DNA from: Anaerolineaceae bacterium
GTDB taxonomy: Bacteria > Chloroflexota > Anaerolineae > Anaerolineales > Villigracilaceae
NCBI GenBank assembly: GCA_009772985.1
Contig: WOUS01000001.1
Coordinates: 310,001 to 374,000, forward strand
Length of the DNA: 64,000 nt
Direction of reading: 5' to 3'
This document shows positions 1 through 7,543 of the stretch, one piece after another (position 1 is the first letter of the stretch; each line of letters opens with the position of its first letter). The notes below the pieces were generated by a model that was not told the DNA's origin, did no database searches, and saw only the letters and a program-made list of their open reading frames with translations. The position numbers and the translations under genes are program-made.

Positions 1-392
1 ATAACCCGGCGGGCGCGGCGCGTGCCATCCAGCAACTCTCGGCCTGGGTGGCGCGCAAGGACTGGCATGAGATCTTGCCCGCCTTCGCGCGCTGCGTGCG
101 TATTACGCGCGATCAAAAGCAGACCTTCAAAGTCAACGAGAAAGCGTTTGTTGAAGCGGAAGAAAAACAACTCTACGCCGCGCTTCAAAAAGCGGTCAAT
201 GGTCAACCATCCACAGTCAACGATTTCCTGGAAATCGTCGTCAAACTCATCCCCTCCATCAACACCTTCTTCGACAAGGTGCTGGTGATGGCGGAGGATG
301 AAAAGATCAGGCAAAACCGCCTCGCGCTGGTGGGACAAATTGCCAATTTGTCCCACGGTGTGGCGGATATGTCGAAACTCGAAGGGTTCTAA
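1..392 (+). CDS. glyS: Glycyl-tRNA synthetase beta subunit, C-terminal part (5' truncated by window edge)
   Basis: The frame is open from base 3 and ends with TAA at 390-392. The visible ~129 residues match the C-terminal anticodon-binding (DALR-like) region of GlyS: LPAFARCVRITRD, a FVEAEEKQLYAAL helix, FFDKVLVMAEDEKIRQNRLAL and the terminal VADMSKLEGF. The enzyme charges tRNA-Gly together with the alpha subunit, which may be fused upstream outside the window. The internal GTG at 48 is not the true start. Oddity: near the C-terminus, where other GlyS proteins have a variable helix, the residues GQIANLSH are encoded by a perfect 27-bp palindrome that recurs elsewhere in the window. The alignment there appears gap-free, so function is probably intact. 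Confidence 0.85.
   Translation, partial: NPAGAARAIQQLSAWVARKDWHEILPAFARCVRITRDQKQTFKVNEKAFVEAEEKQLYAALQKAVNGQPSTVNDFLEIVVKLIPSINTFFDKVLVMAEDEKIRQNRLALVGQIANLSHGVADMSKLEGF
330..356. repeat. 27-bp perfect palindrome inside glyS (GGGACAAATT family)
   Basis: Arms 330-342 and 344-356 are exact reverse complements around a single C at 343 (left arm gtgggacaaattg). Near-identical palindromes occur at 53779-53805 and, more diverged, at 15177-15203, both outside coding sequence or at a gene end. Here it is read in frame as part of the GlyS C-terminus. Confidence 0.8.
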
Positions 393-435
393 CAATTGGC
401 TCCCGCAGTCCCGCTGCGGGAGTTGTCTTTCCCTC

Positions 436-464
436 TTGCCAGACCTCCCGCCCTCGGCTAGAAT
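436..464 (+). promoter_or_regulatory. Sigma70-type promoter for trmD, probably leaderless
   Basis: The -35 TTGCCA is at 436-441, followed by a 17-bp spacer and the -10 TAGAAT at 459-464. The ATG of trmD begins at 471, six bases after the -10 box, which is where transcription should start. No Shine-Dalgarno sequence is visible between them. Confidence 0.6.
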
Positions 465-470
465 GGGCGC

Positions 471-1211
471 ATGGAGTTCGACGTTTTCACGCTCCTGCCC
501 GAAGTCTTCCCCCCCTATCTCGAATCCAGCATACTTCAACGCGCCCGCGAGCGCGGTCTGATTGACATCCGCCTGCACAACATCCGCGACTGGGCTTCTG
601 ATAAACACCACGTCACGGACGACGAACCGTACGGCGGCGGGGGCGGGATGGTGATGAAGGCAGGGCCGGTCTTCGCCGCGGTCGAATCGACGCTCGGACC
701 GGAGGCCGGCTGCCCGGTCATCCTGCTGACTCCTCAGGGACGCGTTTTCAGCCAGAAGGTGGCGGCGGAACTGGCCGCGCACCCGCGCCTGGCCCTGGTC
801 TGCGGGCGGTACGAAGGCGTGGATGAACGCATCCGCGAGCATCTTGTCACGGACGAAATCTCCATCGGCGACTACGTGCTGACCGGCGGCGAACTCCCGG
901 CGATGATTTTGATTGACGCTGTTTCCCGCCTGCTCCCCGGCGTGCTCGGCGACCCCGGCGGCGCGGCGGATGACTCGCACGCCACCGGCCTGCTGGAGTA
1001 TCCGCACTACACGCGCCCGCCCGAGTTCCGCGGCTGGAAGGTCCCCGATGTTCTCGTCTCGGGCAATCATGCCAAGATCGAAAAATGGCGGCGCGAACAG
1101 TCCCTGCTGCGGACGTTGAAGCGCCGCCCGGATTTGTTGGCAAACGCTCCGTTGAGCGAAAAGGATCAGAAATATCTCAAGAAGTTGAACGAAAGCGAAC
1201 CAACATCCTAG
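471..1211 (+). CDS. trmD: tRNA (guanine-N1-)-methyltransferase TrmD
   Basis: TrmD methylates G37 of tRNAs reading CNN codons, using S-adenosylmethionine, and so prevents frameshifting. The 246-residue product has normal family length and shows the hallmark trefoil-knot motifs: [12 protein letters not shown] at about residues 51-62, GRYEGVDER at 112-120 and [11 protein letters not shown] at 131-141. The ATG lies directly at the predicted transcription start and has no ribosome-binding site, which points to a leaderless mRNA. The transporter gene at 1231 follows after 19 bp and is probably co-transcribed. The usual partners rimM and rpsP are not beside it here. Confidence 0.96.
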   Translation: MEFDVFTLLPEVFPPYLESSILQRARERGLIDIRLHNIRDWASDKHHVTDDEPYGGGGGMVMKAGPVFAAVESTLGPEAGCPVILLTPQGRVFSQKVAAELAAHPRLALVCGRYEGVDERIREHLVTDEISIGDYVLTGGELPAMILIDAVSRLLPGVLGDPGGAADDSHATGLLEYPHYTRPPEFRGWKVPDVLVSGNHAKIEKWRREQSLLRTLKRRPDLLANAPLSEKDQKYLKKLNESEPTS

Positions 1212-1230
1212 AGAAAGAGGAGAATAAAAA

Positions 1231-2535
1231 ATGGAAAAGAAGAAATTCCCCTGGGGCAGAACGTTCCTGATCGGTTTCGGGTTCCTTGGGATCAGCATCA
1301 TCTGGCCGATCTTCAACCAGTACATCCCCATCTTCCTGCAATCGGGCAACTTTGTTTACATCAACCGCCTGCTGGAGGAAGGCCGCGCCATTCCCAACAT
1401 CCGCGGCTTCGCGCTGGCGCCCAGCCTGGCAATGTTCGTCATGACGTGGGATAACCTGCTCAACATGTTCATCGCCCCGTGGGCGGGAGCCGCCAGCGAC
1501 CGCACCTGGAACAAACTGGGCCGCCGCAAGATGTGGATCCTGATCGGCGCGCCGATTGCCCTGCTGGGCTTTGTCTTCATACCGGTGGCGCAGACCGCGC
1601 TGGCGATCATGGTCTTCATCCTCATCACCAACTTCGGGATGGCGATCTTCCGTTCGCCGACGGTTTCCTGGCTGGGCGACCTGTTCGACCGGGAAAACCG
1701 CAGCAAGGCCAACGGCGTGATCAACCTGATGGGCGGCGTGGGCGGCCTGCTGGCCTATTTCGGGAGCGGGATGATCTTCAACGCTTTTGAATCCTCTTCG
1801 CCGGAGACGGCGCGCATCATGCCGTTCGTGGCGGGCGCGATTGCCACGGTCATTGCCCTTGTCACGGTGCTGATCTTCGTCAAAGAGCCGCGCACCCTGC
1901 CCGGCGGCGAGGACAAGGAAAAATCCAATGTTCTGACCAACCTCCGCACGATGTTCTCCAACCCCGATAAAAGCGGCGTTTTTGTCCTGCTTGGAATCCT
2001 GTTCTGGTTCATGGCATTCCAGGCGCTCGAAACCGGGCTTTCGTCGTTTGCCGTCTTTTCGCTGGGGATGAAGGCCGGGACGGCCTCCATTTACGCCGGA
2101 CTGGTGACCATCTCGTTCATCATCTTCTCCATCCCGTCCGGGCTCCTCGGCACCCGCTACGGGCGCGGACCGATCATCCGCATCGGCCTGATGGGGCTGG
2201 TGGCGCTCCTGCTGCTGGGTTTCTTCTTTATCACCAGCACGCTCACGTTTGCGATCGTGCTCGTGCTGGCGGGAGCCTTCTGGGCGCTGGTCAACGTCAA
2301 CAGTCTGCCGCTGGTCTACGACTACGGTGACGAGCGGCGCATCGGCGCGTTCACCGGCTTGTACTATTTCTCGTCGCAACTGGCGGCGGTGCTCGGCCCG
2401 ACCCTGGGCGGCCTGCTGGTGGAGTCCATGGGAAGCGAATACCGCTGGCTGTGGCTGTTCAGCGCCGTCTTTATGACGCTGGCTTTCCTGGTCATGCTGG
2501 GCGTGAAGCGCGGACGGGCGAAACAGGCCGCGTAA
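1231..2535 (+). CDS. MFS transporter, GPH/SLC45-like sugar:cation symporter
   Basis: A 434-residue polytopic protein with about 12 hydrophobic segments. Residues 89-108 carry the motif SDRTWNKLGRRKMWILIGAP, the loop 2-3 signature of the MFS branch that includes GPH and SLC45-type sugar symporters. FLGISIIWPIFNQYIPIFL at the N-terminus also fits that group. It probably moves a sugar or glycoside with H+ or Na+ across the cytoplasmic membrane; the substrate cannot be read from sequence. A clear ribosome site (GAGGAG) precedes the ATG. The BMP lipoprotein gene starts about 20 bp after its stop, so the two are likely co-expressed. Confidence 0.8.
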   Translation: MEKKKFPWGRTFLIGFGFLGISIIWPIFNQYIPIFLQSGNFVYINRLLEEGRAIPNIRGFALAPSLAMFVMTWDNLLNMFIAPWAGAASDRTWNKLGRRKMWILIGAPIALLGFVFIPVAQTALAIMVFILITNFGMAIFRSPTVSWLGDLFDRENRSKANGVINLMGGVGGLLAYFGSGMIFNAFESSSPETARIMPFVAGAIATVIALVTVLIFVKEPRTLPGGEDKEKSNVLTNLRTMFSNPDKSGVFVLLGILFWFMAFQALETGLSSFAVFSLGMKAGTASIYAGLVTISFIIFSIPSGLLGTRYGRGPIIRIGLMGLVALLLLGFFFITSTLTFAIVLVLAGAFWALVNVNSLPLVYDYGDERRIGAFTGLYYFSSQLAAVLGPTLGGLLVESMGSEYRWLWLFSAVFMTLAFLVMLGVKRGRAKQAA

Positions 2536-2557
2536 CGGCGGGCAGGCAGAAGAAGTG

Positions 2558-3598
2558 ATGAAGAAACTGTATCCGGTCATCGCCGCCCTGGTGATGGCTG
2601 CCATGTCCGTCCCGGCCTGCACTCCCAAAACCCCCGACTGCAGCCTGCCGGAGGTCTTCTGCGTCGGGCTGGTGACGGATGTCGGCACGATTGACGACAA
2701 GTCCTTCAACCAGTCTGCCTGGGAAGGCGTCCGGCAGTCTGAGACCGACGGCGTGGCCGGCTGGGTCGAGTTCATCGAGACGGCCGATGCCAAAGATTAT
2801 GATGGGAACATCGCTGCCTTCGCGGATGCCGGCTACGATGTCATCGTGACCGTCGGCTCCGCCCTGGGCGATGCCACCCGCGCCGCGGCTGCCGCGTATC
2901 CCAACACCTATTTCATCGGCGTGGACCAGTTCCAGGCGGACACGATTGCCAACGTTGCCGGCCTGAATTTTCCCGAGGGTCGGGCGGGTTTCCTGGTGGG
3001 CGCCCTGGCCGCGATGATGACCGCGACCGATAAAATCGGCGCGGTCTGCGGTACTGATGCGGATCCGTCCACCTGGCGCTATGGCGAAGGGTATCGCGCC
3101 GGCGCGCAGTACATCAACCCGGACATCGAAGTCTTCGTGGTCTATCACAGCGATGTCGGTTTCGATCAGGCCTTCGCCGACCCCGAGTGGGGCGCAGCGA
3201 CGGCTGACTCGATGATCGACAACGGCGCGGACGTCATCTTTGGCGCCGGCGGCAAGACCGGCAGCGGTGCGGTGACGGCAGCCGCCCAGCGCGGCGTGTA
3301 CGTTATCGGGGCGAACACCGACCAATACTACAGCCTGCCTAACGCGGCTCCCATGCTGCTCTCCAGCGCGATCAAACTCATTTCCCCAGGCGTTGCCGAA
3401 CTGATCCTGGCTGCCGGGGATGCCCAGAGCGGCGCGGGAATCTTCCCGGCGGGTAACTTTATGGGCGACGCGGGTTACGCTCCGTATCATGATCTGGAAG
3501 ACCGGGTTCCCGATGACGTCAGGACCCGCATGGCAGGGATCAGCTCCATGCTGCTGAACGGCGAACTGACACCGGACGTTTCGCCGTTCAAGCCGTAA
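2558..3598 (+). CDS. BMP-family substrate-binding lipoprotein (nucleoside-type ABC importer), copy 1
   Basis: A secreted binding protein of the PnrA/Med/BMP family, members of which bind nucleosides. The signal peptide ends in a lipobox-like VPAC (Cys at residue 21). Typical family blocks follow: TDVGTIDDKSFNQSAWEG, then YDVIVTVGSALGDAT, then DNGADVIFGAGGKTG, then GVYVIGANTDQYY. An in-frame GTG lies at 2555, but the ATG at 2558 aligns exactly with the start of copy 2. It is clearly paralogous to the gene at 3970 and lacks about ten residues after FQA. A hairpin directly after the stop separates it from copy 2, which has its own promoter. Confidence 0.88.
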   Translation: MKKLYPVIAALVMAAMSVPACTPKTPDCSLPEVFCVGLVTDVGTIDDKSFNQSAWEGVRQSETDGVAGWVEFIETADAKDYDGNIAAFADAGYDVIVTVGSALGDATRAAAAAYPNTYFIGVDQFQADTIANVAGLNFPEGRAGFLVGALAAMMTATDKIGAVCGTDADPSTWRYGEGYRAGAQYINPDIEVFVVYHSDVGFDQAFADPEWGAATADSMIDNGADVIFGAGGKTGSGAVTAAAQRGVYVIGANTDQYYSLPNAAPMLLSSAIKLISPGVAELILAAGDAQSGAGIFPAGNFMGDAGYAPYHDLEDRVPDDVRTRMAGISSMLLNGELTPDVSPFKP

Positions 3599-3620
3599 TA
3601 TCGAAACCCGATTCGAACGC

Positions 3621-3652
3621 GGAGGGGAAAGAGTTGATCTCTTTCCCCCTCC
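3621..3652 (+). terminator. Hairpin after BMP copy 1
   Basis: The arms ggaggggaaagag (3621-3633) and ctctttccccctcc (3639-3652) pair with one bulged C around a 5-nt loop. No U-run follows, so it may act as an mRNA 3'-end stabiliser or attenuator rather than a full terminator. The stem resembles that at 5063-5097. Confidence 0.6.
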
Positions 3653-3817
3653 ATGACCGATGACCGGCCGCCGTTTTACGGCTGCAACGATGAGCGGCGG
3701 ACCGGAGCGGTCACCGGCTGCTAAACGGCGGGCAGGCCGCGGGTCCCGCGCGCTGCGCAAGTGACATTCATCCAGCCAATTCGTGAGTCTTGCCCGTTTA
3801 TAACCGGCGGGCTGGAC

Positions 3818-3846
3818 TTGCATAAAGATGTGAGAGGCTGTATACT
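3818..3846 (+). promoter_or_regulatory. Sigma70-type promoter for BMP copy 2 / ABC operon
   Basis: TTGCAT (3818-3823), a 17-bp spacer and TATACT (3841-3846) give a near-consensus promoter. Transcription should start near 3853, leaving a leader of about 117 nt before the ATG at 3970. This gives the second BMP gene and the permease/ATPase genes expression independent of trmD. Confidence 0.7.
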
Positions 3847-3969
3847 ATTTCCGACTGGGGTTCGTTCATCCCTTTCATAAAGAGGAGGTGCTCGGCTGCT
3901 AAAAAAGGTCACACTTCTTCCAAACGGCTGTATCCCATATTCTTATTTCTCAAGAGGAGAAGAAAAAAA

Positions 3970-5034
3970 ATGAAGAAACTGTATTTGGTTGTCGCCGTCC
4001 TGGTCATGGCTGCCATGCTCGTCCCGGCCTGTACCCCCACGGCTCCCGATTGCACGCTGCCCGAGGTTTTCTGCGTCGGCATGGTGACGGACGTTGGCAA
4101 GATTGACGACAAGTCCTTCAACCAGTCTGCCTGGGAAGGCGTTCAGCAGTCCAAGACCGATGGCGTGGCCGACTGGGTCCAGTATATCGAGACGACCGAT
4201 GCCAAGGATTATGACAAGAACATCGCCACCTTCGCGGACGCTGGCTACGATGCGATCGTGACGGTCGGTTTCGCCCTGGGCGAGGCCACCGCTGCGGCTG
4301 CTATTGCCTACCCGAACATCTACTTCATTGGCGTGGATCAGTTCCAGGCTTGGCCGTATGATACTGACACCGCCAATGATATCGCCAACCTGGCAGGCCT
4401 GAACTTCCCTGAAGACCAGGCAGGCTTCCTGGTGGGCGCCCTGGCGGCCATGATGACCGAGACCGGTAAGATCGGCGGCGTGTTCGGTACCGATGCGGTT
4501 CCGCCCGTCTGGCGCTTTGGCGAAGGCTATCGCGCCGGCGCGTTGTACATCAACCCCGATATCGAGATCTTCATCGTTTACCACAGCGATGTCGGCTTCG
4601 ACAAGACCTTCACTGACCCCGAGTGGGGCGCGCAGACGGCCGACTCGATGATTGACAACGGCGCGGACGTCATCTTCGGCGGCGGCGGCAAGACCGGCAA
4701 CGGCGCGGTGGTGGAAGCCGCGTTGCGCGGCGTGTACGCCATCGGCGTGGACACCGACCAGTATTACACTCTGCCCGAGGCGGCCCCCAAGCTGCTCTCC
4801 AGCGCCATGAAACTCATCACCCCCGGCGTGGCTGGCTTGATTGTTGCGGCCAAGGATGCCCAGGGCGGCGGCGCTGCATTCCCGGCGGGCAACTATATGG
4901 GTCTGGGTGGCTATGCTCCGTACCATGACCTGGACAGCGTGGTTCCGGCCGATGTCAAGACTCGCATGGAAGAGATCAACGCGGGCCTGTTGGATGGCAC
5001 CATCCTGACCGGCGTTTCGCCCGTCAAGCCGTAA
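3970..5034 (+). CDS. BMP-family substrate-binding lipoprotein (nucleoside-type ABC importer), copy 2
   Basis: A 354-residue paralogue of the preceding BMP gene, with the same signal peptide style (VPAC, Cys21) and the same blocks: TDVGKIDDKSFNQSAWEG, YDAIVTVGFALGEAT and DNGADVIFGGGGKTG. It has an extra WPYDTDTAND-type segment after FQA, and GGVFGTDAVPPVWRFGEG instead of the Cys-containing GAVCGTDADPSTWRYGEG of copy 1, so ligand preference may differ. An AGAGGAGA ribosome site precedes the ATG. It is followed by a perfect hairpin and then the permease genes, so this copy is the likely main partner of the transporter. Confidence 0.9.
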   Translation: MKKLYLVVAVLVMAAMLVPACTPTAPDCTLPEVFCVGMVTDVGKIDDKSFNQSAWEGVQQSKTDGVADWVQYIETTDAKDYDKNIATFADAGYDAIVTVGFALGEATAAAAIAYPNIYFIGVDQFQAWPYDTDTANDIANLAGLNFPEDQAGFLVGALAAMMTETGKIGGVFGTDAVPPVWRFGEGYRAGALYINPDIEIFIVYHSDVGFDKTFTDPEWGAQTADSMIDNGADVIFGGGGKTGNGAVVEAALRGVYAIGVDTDQYYTLPEAAPKLLSSAMKLITPGVAGLIVAAKDAQGGGAAFPAGNYMGLGGYAPYHDLDSVVPADVKTRMEEINAGLLDGTILTGVSPVKP

Positions 5035-5062
5035 GTGTAGCCTGCTGATTCGTTAGAAAAAT

Positions 5063-5097
5063 GGGAAGGGGAAAGAGACTCTCTCTTTCCCCTTCCC
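5063..5097 (+). terminator. Perfect 16-bp-stem hairpin between BMP copy 2 and permease genes
   Basis: The arms 5063-5078 and 5082-5097 are exact complements with a 3-nt loop (left arm gggaaggggaaagaga). There is no U-run. Stems of this kind after binding-protein genes often block 3' exonucleases, or partly terminate so that the binding protein is made in excess over the membrane subunits. Confidence 0.7.
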
Positions 5098-5131
5098 GCT
5101 GCTAGGGCATCGCCCCAAAGGGAGCAATTTT

Positions 5132-6400
5132 ATGCTGGTTTATGTGCTGGGCTTTCTTGGCGCTGTTCTTCTTGGAACGCTGGCGATTGTTTTCTTCGCT
5201 GTGTTGGCTGGAAAGGGGAAAGGAACTGGGCAGAAATCCGTGATTCCTCCGTCTGCTGGTTCCCCATTACCCACGCCTTCCTCTGCCCCGACCCGGTATA
5301 CGTTTAAAAGCATCATTTTTTCGGCGGTCGATTCTCTTTTAGTTCCTTTGCTGGCCGTGCTCACGGCAATTCTCCTCGGGGGGATTGTGATTGCCGTGGT
5401 GGGCGGTGACCCGTTTGCGGCGTATAAAGGCCTGATTCAGGGCGCGTTCGGTTCCGCCAAAGCGTTGAGCGAGACGGGCGTGTGGGCTACCCCCTATATT
5501 TTTGCCGGGCTGGCGGTGGCGGTGGCGTTCAAGGGCGGCCTGTTCAACATCGGCGCGGAGGGACAACTGGCCCTCGGCGCGGTGGTGGCTGCGCTGATTG
5601 GATATGCCCTCCCCGGGTGGCTCGGTTTTGACCTGCCTGCAATCATTCATATTCCTCTCGCGATCGGCCTCGGCGCGCTGATGGGCGCGCTGTGGGCGGC
5701 CATCCCGGGCTTCCTGAAAGCCTATACGGGCGGCCACGAGGTCATCAATACCATCATGATGAATTACATCGCGTTGAACATCACCAGTTTTCTGATGAAT
5801 GGCCCGATGAAGGATCCCAGCCCGACCAATGTGATTGCCCGGACGCCGGCGATTGCTGAAAGCGCCCGCATCGCGCCGCTCTTTGAGGGCTTCCGTGTCC
5901 ACTGGGGATTTATCCTGGCCCTGCTGGTGGCAGTTCTGATCTGGCTCCTGTTGCAGAAAACCACCTTCGGGTTCGAAATCCGCATGGTGGGTTCCAACCC
6001 GGACGCCGCCAAGTACGCCGGCATCAACGTCAAGCGGACTATCGTGCTGACGATGGCGCTCTCCGGGCTGCTGGCCGGCCTGGCCGGGGCGATCGAGGTG
6101 ACCGCCCTGAATTATCGTCACGAACTGGGTTTCTCGATGGGATATGGTTTCGATGCCATCGCGATCGCCCTGCTGGGGAAGACCAATCCATTTGGCGTGG
6201 TGATCGCGGCCATCCTGTTCGGCGCCATGCGCAACGGCGCCACCCGGATGCAGTTCCTGACCATGATCCCGGTGGATGTGATTTCCATCATCCAGGCGCT
6301 CATCCTGCTCTTTGTTGCCGCGGATGCCATTATTCGCTACATTTACCGCATCAAGGCGCGCGGGGAGCGCGTCACCCTGACGCGCGGCTGGGGCGGTTAG
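5132..6400 (+). CDS. ABC transporter permease, BMP/nucleoside type (first permease)
   Basis: A 422-residue membrane protein of the BPD_transp_2 permease family. The diagnostic block FKGGLFNIGAEGQLALGA lies in the first third, and GSNPDAAKYAGINV, the probable coupling-loop region, lies later. An N-terminal extension adds one extra hydrophobic segment (residues ~2-27) and a Pro/Ser-rich linker before the conserved core. It would pair with the permease encoded at 6413 to form the channel for the substrate delivered by the BMP lipoproteins. GGAG precedes the ATG, and 12 bp separate it from the next gene. Confidence 0.9.
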   Translation: MLVYVLGFLGAVLLGTLAIVFFAVLAGKGKGTGQKSVIPPSAGSPLPTPSSAPTRYTFKSIIFSAVDSLLVPLLAVLTAILLGGIVIAVVGGDPFAAYKGLIQGAFGSAKALSETGVWATPYIFAGLAVAVAFKGGLFNIGAEGQLALGAVVAALIGYALPGWLGFDLPAIIHIPLAIGLGALMGALWAAIPGFLKAYTGGHEVINTIMMNYIALNITSFLMNGPMKDPSPTNVIARTPAIAESARIAPLFEGFRVHWGFILALLVAVLIWLLLQKTTFGFEIRMVGSNPDAAKYAGINVKRTIVLTMALSGLLAGLAGAIEVTALNYRHELGFSMGYGFDAIAIALLGKTNPFGVVIAAILFGAMRNGATRMQFLTMIPVDVISIIQALILLFVAADAIIRYIYRIKARGERVTLTRGWGG

Positions 6401-6412
6401 GCGGAGGGTGTC

Positions 6413-7534
6413 ATGAACTGGAAACGCTTCGGTTTTATCGCTCTCATCATTGTCATCCTGTTCGGCGCGGTAGTCCTCGTCGGAAGTGTGCGGCAGGAAC
6501 CGATTCTCATCATTGCCAGCATGCTGGCTTCCACCATCACCGTCGCCACGCCGCTCACGCTGGGGGCGCTCTCCGGCATCTATTGCGAACGGTCGGGCGT
6601 GGTCAACATCGGCATCGAGGGGATGATGCTGACGGCGGCCTTCTTTGGCTGGCTGGGTTCGATCTACATGAACAGCATCTTTGGGTTCGACAAGATGCCC
6701 AGCCTGATCATTGGCGTACTGGTGGCCATCCTGTCCAGCGTCTTGATGGCCCTGCTCCATGCTATCCTCTCCATAACCTACAAGGTTGACCAGATCATCG
6801 GCGGGACGGTGATCAACATCCTGGCGCTGGGGGTCACCGGCTTCCTCAACCGGCAGTTGTTCTTTGAAAAGGGCAGCATTTTCGGCGGGAATGTCCCGCA
6901 CGCCCCCGGCACGCTGCCGATCGTCCATATCCCGGCCCAGGAAGCGGTTAGCGCGATCTGCGGCTGGACCGGGAATTCCGAAAACTGCCAGTTGGTGGCC
7001 AAAGCTGTTGGCCAGGTATTCGACCAGCAGCCCATTACCATCGCCGCCATCCTGCTGGTCATCGTTACCCATTTTGTGCTGTTCAAGACCCGCTGGGGAC
7101 TGCGCACCCGCTCGGTCGGCGAGCATCCGCGTGCAGCCGATACGGTTGGTATCAATGTCATTTTCATGCGGTATGCCAACGTTCTGATTGGCGGCGTCAT
7201 GGCTGGACTGGGCGGGGCGTACTTCACGCTCGAATCGGTGCCGTCCTTCGAGCCGGGCATGACCAACGGGCGCGGGTTCATCTCCCTCGCCGCGATGATC
7301 TTCGGCAACTGGACTCCCTTCGGGGCTTGGGCGGCCTCGCTTGTTTTTGGCGCGGCACAGGCGCTGCAGATCAACATGCAGTTGTACCGTGAATCTATCC
7401 CGGCGCAGTGGGCGTTCCTCCAGAGTTCTTACGTGGTTGGCATGGTGCCATACATCCTTACCATGCTCATCCTGACCGGTATCATCGGCAAGACCATCTC
7501 TCCGGCCGCAGACGGCCAGCCGTACGAGAAATAG
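6413..7534 (+). CDS. ABC transporter permease, BMP/nucleoside type (second permease)
   Basis: A 373-residue polytopic protein, the second member of the permease pair. It carries the hallmark SGIYCERSGVVNIGIEGMML and RSVGEHPRAADTVGIN, the latter matching the coupling region of the first permease. The C-terminal FGAAQALQINMQL helix is also typical. A strong ribosome site (GGAGG) lies just before the ATG. The gene order permease-permease-ATPase differs from the common binding protein-ATPase-permease-permease order of this family. Confidence 0.9.
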   Translation: MNWKRFGFIALIIVILFGAVVLVGSVRQEPILIIASMLASTITVATPLTLGALSGIYCERSGVVNIGIEGMMLTAAFFGWLGSIYMNSIFGFDKMPSLIIGVLVAILSSVLMALLHAILSITYKVDQIIGGTVINILALGVTGFLNRQLFFEKGSIFGGNVPHAPGTLPIVHIPAQEAVSAICGWTGNSENCQLVAKAVGQVFDQQPITIAAILLVIVTHFVLFKTRWGLRTRSVGEHPRAADTVGINVIFMRYANVLIGGVMAGLGGAYFTLESVPSFEPGMTNGRGFISLAAMIFGNWTPFGAWAASLVFGAAQALQINMQLYRESIPAQWAFLQSSYVVGMVPYILTMLILTGIIGKTISPAADGQPYEK

Positions 7535-7543
7535 GAGGCCGTC

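Larger units (their letters stand above)
3599..3969. other. 371-bp intergenic region between the two BMP genes
   Basis: It contains a terminator-like hairpin (3621-3652), a short 13-bp match (acggcgggcaggc at 3724-3736) to the sequence just upstream of copy 1 (2534-2546), a strong promoter (3818-3846) and a roughly 115-nt 5' leader with an AAGAGGAG ribosome site. I found no convincing riboswitch fold or open reading frame. The shared 13-bp block may be a trace of the tandem duplication. Confidence 0.6.

Noticed and set aside
1177..2793. 538-codon open frame on the minus strand
   Set aside because: It runs opposite the MFS gene, contains low-complexity His/Gln/Arg-rich text and has no ribosome site.
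3888..3902. Four-codon leader peptide GTG CTC GGC TGC in the BMP copy 2 leader
   Set aside because: The AGGAGG overlaps the GTG with no spacing, and no regulatory codons or attenuator fold are visible.
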